DNA from: Desulfopila sp. IMCC35006
GTDB lineage: Bacteria; Desulfobacterota; Desulfobulbia; Desulfobulbales; Desulfocapsaceae
DNA length: 64,000 nucleotides
Direction: 5' to 3'
Assembly: GCF_005116645.1 (NCBI RefSeq)
Contig: NZ_SWCM01000004.1
Span: 62,001-126,000 of the forward strand
Shown here: positions 59,706-64,000 of the stretch, one piece after another
Numbering within the stretch: position 1 is the stretch's first letter
Layout: every line of letters begins with the position of its first letter
Translations under genes and position numbers: made by a program
Notes under the pieces: model-generated
Databases searched by the model: none
Seen by the model: only the letters and a program-made list of their open reading frames with translations
Told to the model about the DNA's origin: nothing

Positions 59706-59810
59706 TTGATAGGAAGTAAGGTAGATATCTTGCTTTATGGTCATATAGCAACTCCGTCACTCCATGCCTGATCACGAAGCGGTTCTGGAGTGTGAAAAGG
59801 AGCGCAGCGC

Positions 59811-59979
59811 TTTAGCGGAATTTGTCAGTCGCCCCGCAAGTTGTCGATTAAATCGGCGACGCCCATCATTGGGCATAAAAAAACCCACTCGACCAAGGGC
59901 CAAAGCGGGTGAGTAATTATCTCATCCCTCTTTAGCTGAATTTTTATAGCGCCCGCAAGCCGAGTTACAAATCGGCGCT
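59811..59979 (+). repeat. Two imperfect direct repeats of about 50 bp
   Basis: Copies at 59811-59860 and 59931-59979 share TTTAGC(G/T)GAATTT, then CCGCAAG, then ATCGGCG, about 70% alike with a 120-bp step. Both can form stem-loops. They flank the terminator at 59877-59910. Confidence 0.55.
59877..59910 (-). terminator. Rho-independent terminator downstream of the integrase gene
   Basis: Read on the minus strand: ACCCGCT, then an inner TTGGCC/GGTCGA pairing, then AGTGGGT, followed by seven T. The stem is about 13 bp with G-T pairs. It lies 246 bp beyond the integrase stop. Confidence 0.65.
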
Positions 59980-59984
59980 TTTAA
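59949..59984 (+). terminator. Possible terminator on the + strand
   Basis: AGCGCC pairs with GGCGCT across a 20-base loop, followed by TTTTAAT. It could end the CHAT operon transcript and overlaps the second imperfect repeat. Confidence 0.4.
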
Positions 59985-60155
59985 TAACCTAACATTACAA
60001 TATCAATTCAGTGCCATCAATGGCAATTTAATGTCAGATCGTATCTGGAGTCCTACCTTTTAGTAGCATATCTTGCACATACTCCATCCAAGTCAATTGA
60101 TTCCCTTTTTTAAGTTAAGTACTTACCCCAAACCAAGTCTCATTTTTCACAATTT

Positions 60156-61373
60156 TCATTCTTTCTGCAATTTCATAACAGCCTGTTTCAACTGATTTTT
60201 ATCGTTATGAGCATAGCGTTCTGTCATTTTCAAATCTCCATGTCCGAGCAATTCTTGGACCTTATAAATATCAGTCCCATCTTCAACTAACCAGCTCGCA
60301 AAAGTATGACGTAAGGTGTGAAAATTGACCCATTGCTTTTTGTCAGTAACTCCTTGATTGAAAAGTTTTTTAACTACTTCATAGTACATATGACTTATCA
60401 TGTAATGTGGCTTGTTATCTTTTCCACGGGCAGGAAAAACCAGCCGACCGTGCTCTCCAGGGCCACGTCGTGCAAACATCTGTTGGACGTCCTGATTCAT
60501 GTACGCAGTCCGATCTTTTCCATTCTTTGTCTGTCTCAATTTCATAGTTCCCTGAAAAACATCAACATTTTCCCATGTCAGCTTAGCTATTTCTCCAAAT
60601 CGTAAACCTGCATAAAGACCAAGCATAGCCATGTCGTGAACCTCACTGGATCTCTTGGTGAGCTCCTTCAGCAATACATTGGCCTCTTCTCTGCTTAGGT
60701 ATCGTTCTTTCTTATTGTCTTCTTGCGGATATTCAATACCGGATCTCTTCTTACTGACCGCCCTATTACTTTTTTCTAATGCTGGGTTAGTTCCAGAAAA
60801 ATATCCTTCATCCATCGCGAAGTGAAAAACAATCCTAATCACATGAAAAGCATAGCGAATAGTTCGCGGAGTTAGACTCTTCGCCTCCATGTTTTTTTGG
60901 ATGGCTCTAATATGTGGAACATGAGCGATTTTTGTTAAGGGAAGATCGGAAATTACAGGAAAGATATGCAACCTTGCTAACTGTTCTTCTCTTTTCCAAG
61001 AGCGTGGATTTTTCTTTTTTTCTTTTGATGCAACAAGGAATAGTTCAAAAATTCTTCCAAAGGATATGTTCTTATTATCCTCTTGCTGCTTACTCTCTTC
61101 AGTTTTTTTCTCAGCAATAGCACGAATTTCACGCTTTTCACACAGACTGACAGGTCCTATACCAATAGTGCTATTTGCTTTCAGTTCCGATAATACAGCT
61201 GCAGCTTTCTTTTCAGTCCAACCATCAGTGGCCCAACCAAGCCCCTCCTCTTTTTCCTTCCCTGCAATTTTATATCTGATTGTGAAATATTTATCGAATC
61301 CAACACCGTGCTTTCTTTCTTCATGATGTCTATATCTAATGCCAGTGGTCTTGCATTTAATCCATTTTGACAT
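60156..61373 (-). CDS. Tyrosine recombinase (site-specific integrase) of the island
   Basis: A 405-residue phage-type integrase. The first part is a small beta-rich arm-binding domain (RYRHHEERKHGVGFDKYFTIRYKIAGKEKEEGLG), then a helical core-binding domain with LPLTKIAHVPHIRAIQKN, and the catalytic domain from about 220. Catalytic residues seen are Arg in GLYAGLRFGEIAKLTW, then HTLRHTFASWL (His-x-x-Arg), His in LLGHGDLKMTERYAH, and the nucleophile Tyr in the same segment. All are intact. It points toward the island's interior and lies 183 bp from the right attachment repeat, the normal placement. It should catalyse integration into tRNA-Gln and, with the excisionase-like protein, excision. 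Confidence 0.95.
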   Translation of the reverse strand: MSKWIKCKTTGIRYRHHEERKHGVGFDKYFTIRYKIAGKEKEEGLGWATDGWTEKKAAAVLSELKANSTIGIGPVSLCEKREIRAIAEKKTEESKQQEDNKNISFGRIFELFLVASKEKKKNPRSWKREEQLARLHIFPVISDLPLTKIAHVPHIRAIQKNMEAKSLTPRTIRYAFHVIRIVFHFAMDEGYFSGTNPALEKSNRAVSKKRSGIEYPQEDNKKERYLSREEANVLLKELTKRSSEVHDMAMLGLYAGLRFGEIAKLTWENVDVFQGTMKLRQTKNGKDRTAYMNQDVQQMFARRGPGEHGRLVFPARGKDNKPHYMISHMYYEVVKKLFNQGVTDKKQWVNFHTLRHTFASWLVEDGTDIYKVQELLGHGDLKMTERYAHNDKNQLKQAVMKLQKE

Positions 61374-61412
61374 ATTGTGCCGTCCACTTATTTGGGTCCG
61401 CTTATTTATTTA

Positions 61413-61431
61413 GTCCCGCTCCTGTCCCGCC
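61413..61431 (+). repeat. Right putative integrase arm-type site
   Basis: Perfect 19-bp copy of 1380-1398 (two GTCCCGC units). It lies between the integrase gene and the right attachment repeat. Confidence 0.5.
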
Positions 61432-61556
61432 TTTCATGTGTTAAGCAGGGTGAAGACAAATTATGTTACATTAGACATAGTACACGACATGTCACTGTTA
61501 ATACAATATAAAAAACATCACTTATGACCTTAAATGAAACTATGAGAAACGCTATT

Positions 61557-61607
61557 CAGCGGACTCTGACTCCGCTTATCAAGGTTCGAGCCCTTGTCCC
61601 CCAGCCA
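61557..61607 (+). repeat. attR: 51-bp direct repeat of the tRNA-Gln 3' end
   Basis: Identical to 1270-1320 and includes the anticodon arm, T-arm and CCA. There is no 5' half here, so it is not a second tRNA gene. It is the displaced original 3' end of the host tRNA gene and marks the right island boundary. Confidence 0.93.
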
Positions 61608-61617
61608 CGCAAATTCA

Positions 61618-61653
61618 AGCACTTGTCGGTTTATTCCGGTGGGTGCTTTTTTA
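61618..61653 (+). terminator. Original host tRNA-Gln terminator, displaced
   Basis: AGCAC...CGG (61618-61629) pairs with CCGGTGGGTGCT (61636-61647) with some G-T pairs, followed by a T-run. It resembles the left hairpin in sequence and position after CCA. Confidence 0.65.
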
Positions 61654-61758
61654 TTTTCTGCACCTCGTCCCGCCTCTGCATCGCCCGATTATATCCCGGC
61701 AAATACAGCAAACAATCCAATAAGTGTCTAGACCGTGTCTCCGTTCCATCGGAGGGTA

Positions 61759-62079
61759 TCATATCGGCGGGGCTATGGTGACCACGATTCTCATGTCCGT
61801 TGTCGCCCGGACACCATGGGGTTCGCGTATCTGCGAGATGAGAATATTGCCGGTTTTCGCCGGAAGTTCTGCATCGTTTGCACCGATAAAGACGCCTTCC
61901 CCTTCGATCACCTGAATGGAAAGTTCACCATCCAGATCATGAGAATGGACGGGGAAGGTGACACCGGCTTTCAGATTAAAGTTTATTATTTTAAAGAATT
62001 CAGAATCTTCTACCAGAAAAAACCGTTTCATTGCCCCTTCGGTAAATTCACGGGTCGTATTCAGATCGAGCACTTTCAT
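61759..62079 (-). CDS. Small cupin-domain protein
   Basis: A 106-residue protein from the ATG at 62079, with GGAGG in front; an upstream GTG is less likely. It is a single cupin barrel with motif 1 FPVHSHDLDGELSIQVIEGEG (two His and a Glu as metal ligands) and motif 2 REPHGVRATTDMRI. The substrate is unknown; small cupins bind metals and are often sensors or isomerases. Host gene, outside the island. Confidence 0.85.
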   Translation of the reverse strand: MKVLDLNTTREFTEGAMKRFFLVEDSEFFKIINFNLKAGVTFPVHSHDLDGELSIQVIEGEGVFIGANDAELPAKTGNILISQIREPHGVRATTDMRIVVTIAPPI

Positions 62080-62395
62080 TGTTGCCTCCACCTACTTGGT
62101 TGTTTGGTATAGCTGTACTCTATAATAAGCATAGATTATCTGCTGTCCCCGCCTTACACAGACTATTTCCGCTGCAGCAATAGAACCTTGAGGGGAGCCG
62201 AATGTAGATTTTCATCAGGCGGCAACGAACAACACTGGAAAAAATCTTCAATTTGCCGTATTAATTGAAGGTTATAAGGATGGCTTGACAGGTTATTCTT
62301 AACCGTCGCCTCTGTCGCTTCTATGACGAATTGGCCTTCTTCATGCGACAGAGGCGTACTTATTTTTGAAATTATAAATTTTTACAGGTGCTTTT

Positions 62396-62587
62396 ATGGC
62401 TCACCCGGAAAAAAACACCCCAGAAAGAGTACAAGCCAACACGGTTACCGATGAAACTATTTTAAAGATTGCTAAAGAAATATCGATAAAATTCATTGAA
62501 GTCGGTCGGATAACGCCGGCTACCTTTGAACAGTCTTTTAAAAATATTTTCTCGGCAATCGATGCGACAATAAAAAAAGGTAAATGA
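62396..62587 (+). CDS. Small conserved-looking protein upstream of mpl
   Basis: A 63-residue protein (MAHPEKNTPERVQANTVTDETILKIAKEIS...). Helical and charged, no recognised family. It overlaps the mpl start by 4 bp (ATGA), so it is probably translated with it. Host gene. Confidence 0.65.
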   Translation: MAHPEKNTPERVQANTVTDETILKIAKEISIKFIEVGRITPATFEQSFKNIFSAIDATIKKGK

Positions 62588-64000
62588 TGCTTTCTTTAGA
62601 AAAAAATCTCAACGCCGCCCCAAAACAGATCAACCACATCCACCTGATGGGAATTTGCGGTACCGGCATGGCAGCGCTGGCCGGGATGCTGCAGAAATCA
62701 GGCTATACCGTTACCGGCAGCGACAGTCATGTCTACCCGCCGATGTCCGATTTTCTCGCATCTTTACACATCAGCGTCTGTAACGGCTATAGCGCCGCCA
62801 ACCTCAGTCCGGCGCCGGACCTGGTAATCGTCGGCAATGTTATTACCCGGAAAAATCCGGAGGCGATAGCCCTCGGGGAACTGCGGCTTCCGTATCTCTC
62901 TTTTCCCCAGGCCCTGGCCCATTTCTTCATCCAGTCCCGGACCTCTCTGGTAATTTCCGGCACCCACGGCAAGACGACCACCTGTTCCCTGCTGGCCACG
63001 GCCCTCTATCATGCCGAACTTGACCCGTCCTTTATGATTGGCGGCATTGTCGGTGAATTCGGCACCAATTTCCGTCTAGGAGAAGGTGCTTACTTTGTCG
63101 CCGAAGGAGATGAATACGACACTGCCTTTTTTGACAAGGAATCAAAATTTCTGCATTATCGACCGAAGGTTGCGGTGATCACCTCCATAGAATTTGATCA
63201 TGCCGATATTTTCAGTGATCTTGAGGCAATTAAGCGATCTTTTAAAAAGTTTGTCGCCCTCCTGCCTGCCGACGGTTTGCTGATTGCCAATCTTGATGAT
63301 GCAAATGTTGCTGAAATCGCGGCAAATGCTCCCTGCGCTGTGCAGGCTTACGGTCTCAACCCTTCTTTCACCTGGACTTTGCAGAATATACGAATCGAAA
63401 ATGCGGTCAGTCATTTTGACGTCGTAAAAGACGGGAAACCATGGGCCTCCATGACCGTCAATCTGCCCGGCAGACACAATTGCCTCAACAGCCTCGCGGT
63501 GTGCGCGGTTATGCATCACCTCGGGGTAAGCCCTTTACTTATAAACAGGGGGCTGAAAAATTTTGCCGGCGTCAAGAGAAGACAGGAGGTGCGCGGTATC
63601 GAGAATGGAATTACCGTTATCGACGATTTTGCCCATCACCCGACCGCTGTTCGGGAAACCCTGGCGGCATTGAAAAGCGGCTATGCCAATCGGCGACTGG
63701 TCACGGTCTTTGAACCGAGAACTAATTCATCAAGACGCGCCATTTTTCAAAAAGATTACGCCGGCGCATTCGATTCAGCCGATATCATTCTGCTGCGGGA
63801 ACCAAATCCCATTGAAGGACTGGCAAAAGAAGAGCTGTTTTCCTCGGCCAAACTGGCATCGGATCTCTGCGCCAGAAATTTAACCGCCGAACCATTTCCA
63901 ACAACCGACGATATCCTCAATCGACTGAAAACCATCCTCAAAAAAGGCGATGTCGTGGCCGTTCTTTCCAACGGAGGCTTTGACAATATCCACAGCCGTC
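62584..64000 (+). CDS. mpl: UDP-N-acetylmuramate:L-alanyl-gamma-D-glutamyl-meso-diaminopimelate ligase (partial, runs off the window)
   Basis: The gene starts with two adjacent ATGs at 62584 and 62587. The visible 472 residues carry the N-terminal HLMGICGTGMAALAGML nucleotide motif, the ATP-binding loop VISGTHGKTTT, EGDEYDTAFFDKESKF, and the TSIEFDHADIF segment. The GDEYDTAFFD form with SKFLHYRP is typical of Mpl and not MurC. Mpl recycles murein tripeptide by attaching it to UDP-MurNAc in the cytoplasm. The reading frame continues beyond 64000. Confidence 0.93.
   Translation, partial: MMLSLEKNLNAAPKQINHIHLMGICGTGMAALAGMLQKSGYTVTGSDSHVYPPMSDFLASLHISVCNGYSAANLSPAPDLVIVGNVITRKNPEAIALGELRLPYLSFPQALAHFFIQSRTSLVISGTHGKTTTCSLLATALYHAELDPSFMIGGIVGEFGTNFRLGEGAYFVAEGDEYDTAFFDKESKFLHYRPKVAVITSIEFDHADIFSDLEAIKRSFKKFVALLPADGLLIANLDDANVAEIAANAPCAVQAYGLNPSFTWTLQNIRIENAVSHFDVVKDGKPWASMTVNLPGRHNCLNSLAVCAVMHHLGVSPLLINRGLKNFAGVKRRQEVRGIENGITVIDDFAHHPTAVRETLAALKSGYANRRLVTVFEPRTNSSRRAIFQKDYAGAFDSADIILLREPNPIEGLAKEELFSSAKLASDLCARNLTAEPFPTTDDILNRLKTILKKGDVVAVLSNGGFDNIHSR

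Larger units (their letters stand above)
1321..61607. mobile_element. 60.3-kb tRNA-Gln-integrated genomic (defence) island
   Basis: Seen: a perfect 51-bp direct repeat of the tRNA-Gln 3' part at both ends, a tyrosine recombinase gene just inside the right end, an excisionase-like gene, a primase/helicase pair, and host-type genes outside both repeats. The cargo is mostly defence: Hachiman-like genes with a chaperone operon, a CoCoNuT-like cluster, Type I restriction-modification, McrBC, TPR-CHAT and a TIR-like gene. No conjugation or phage structural genes were recognised, so the element is best called an integrative island, possibly mobilised by others. Base composition varies visibly: the 5.7-18 kb operon is more GC-rich than the AT-rich genes at 1.7-5.2 kb and 30-42 kb, which suggests assembly from several sources. 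Confidence 0.9.

Noticed and set aside
61557-61607. Second tRNA-Gln gene
   Set aside because: Only the 3' half is present and the upstream bases cannot form the acceptor or D arm. It is an attachment-site copy.
61660-61680. Third arm-type site (GTCCCGCC outside attR)
   Set aside because: Only one unit of the two is present and it lies in host DNA; chance is likely.

Overview
The window reads as bacterial chromosome carrying one large integrated defence island. The host flanks are ordinary: the end of cysteinyl-tRNA synthetase, an AmmeMemoRadiSam protein B gene and a tRNA-Gln(CUG) on the left; a cupin gene, a small conserved gene and mpl (murein recycling ligase) on the right. The style of these proteins suggests a Gram-negative, probably Desulfobacterota (Desulfobulbales-like) host. 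That is inferred from the proteins only.

The island spans about 1321-61607 (60.3 kb). It is bounded by a perfect 51-bp direct repeat: the 3' part of the tRNA-Gln gene (1270-1320) and a second copy at 61557-61607. A tyrosine integrase lies just inside the right end. The island also supplies a substitute tRNA terminator, and a 19-bp putative integrase arm site lies just inside each end.

Layout from left to right. 1.4-5.5 kb: small accessory genes on the + strand, with a well-formed integron attC site between two of them, a zinc-ribbon membrane protein and a protein with a TIR/deoxyribosyltransferase-like C-terminus. 5.7-18 kb: a tight eight-gene minus-strand operon, read as GrpE-like, Hsp70, AAA+ ATPase, J-like/PH-like protein, two membrane proteins sharing an N-terminal GFSGLSDL tag, then a HamA-like nuclease and a HamB-like helicase (Hachiman). 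This is my best candidate for an undescribed system. 18-20.5 kb: an IS110-family element and non-coding DNA. 20.6-42.1 kb: a ten-gene minus-strand superoperon, read as helicase-nuclease, membrane coiled-coil protein, membrane coiled-coil McrB-like ATPase, DUF2357/McrC-like partner and a degenerate Hsp70 (together CoCoNuT-like), then Type I hsdR-hsdM-hsdS, then a classical mcrB-mcrC pair. 42.7-47.5 kb: a VIT/vWA/TPR protein, a cysteine-rich protein and a small membrane protein. 47.5-55.6 kb: a WYL regulator, a sensor-less sigma-54 activator, a sigma-54-type promoter, an excisionase-like gene, a primase, a helicase and small accessory genes. These look like the island's control, excision and replication functions. 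56.2-59.7 kb: a TPR-CHAT protease with a small membrane protein and a zinc-ribbon protein. 60.2-61.4 kb: the integrase.

Together the genes suggest layered defence: DNA-level restriction (Type I, McrBC, Hachiman), membrane-anchored chaperone/ATPase complexes that may sense or remodel proteins or RNA, and possible cell-suicide effectors (CHAT, TIR-like). They travel on an element that could excise under sigma-54 control. All functions are inferred from sequence motifs read by eye; no database search was run.
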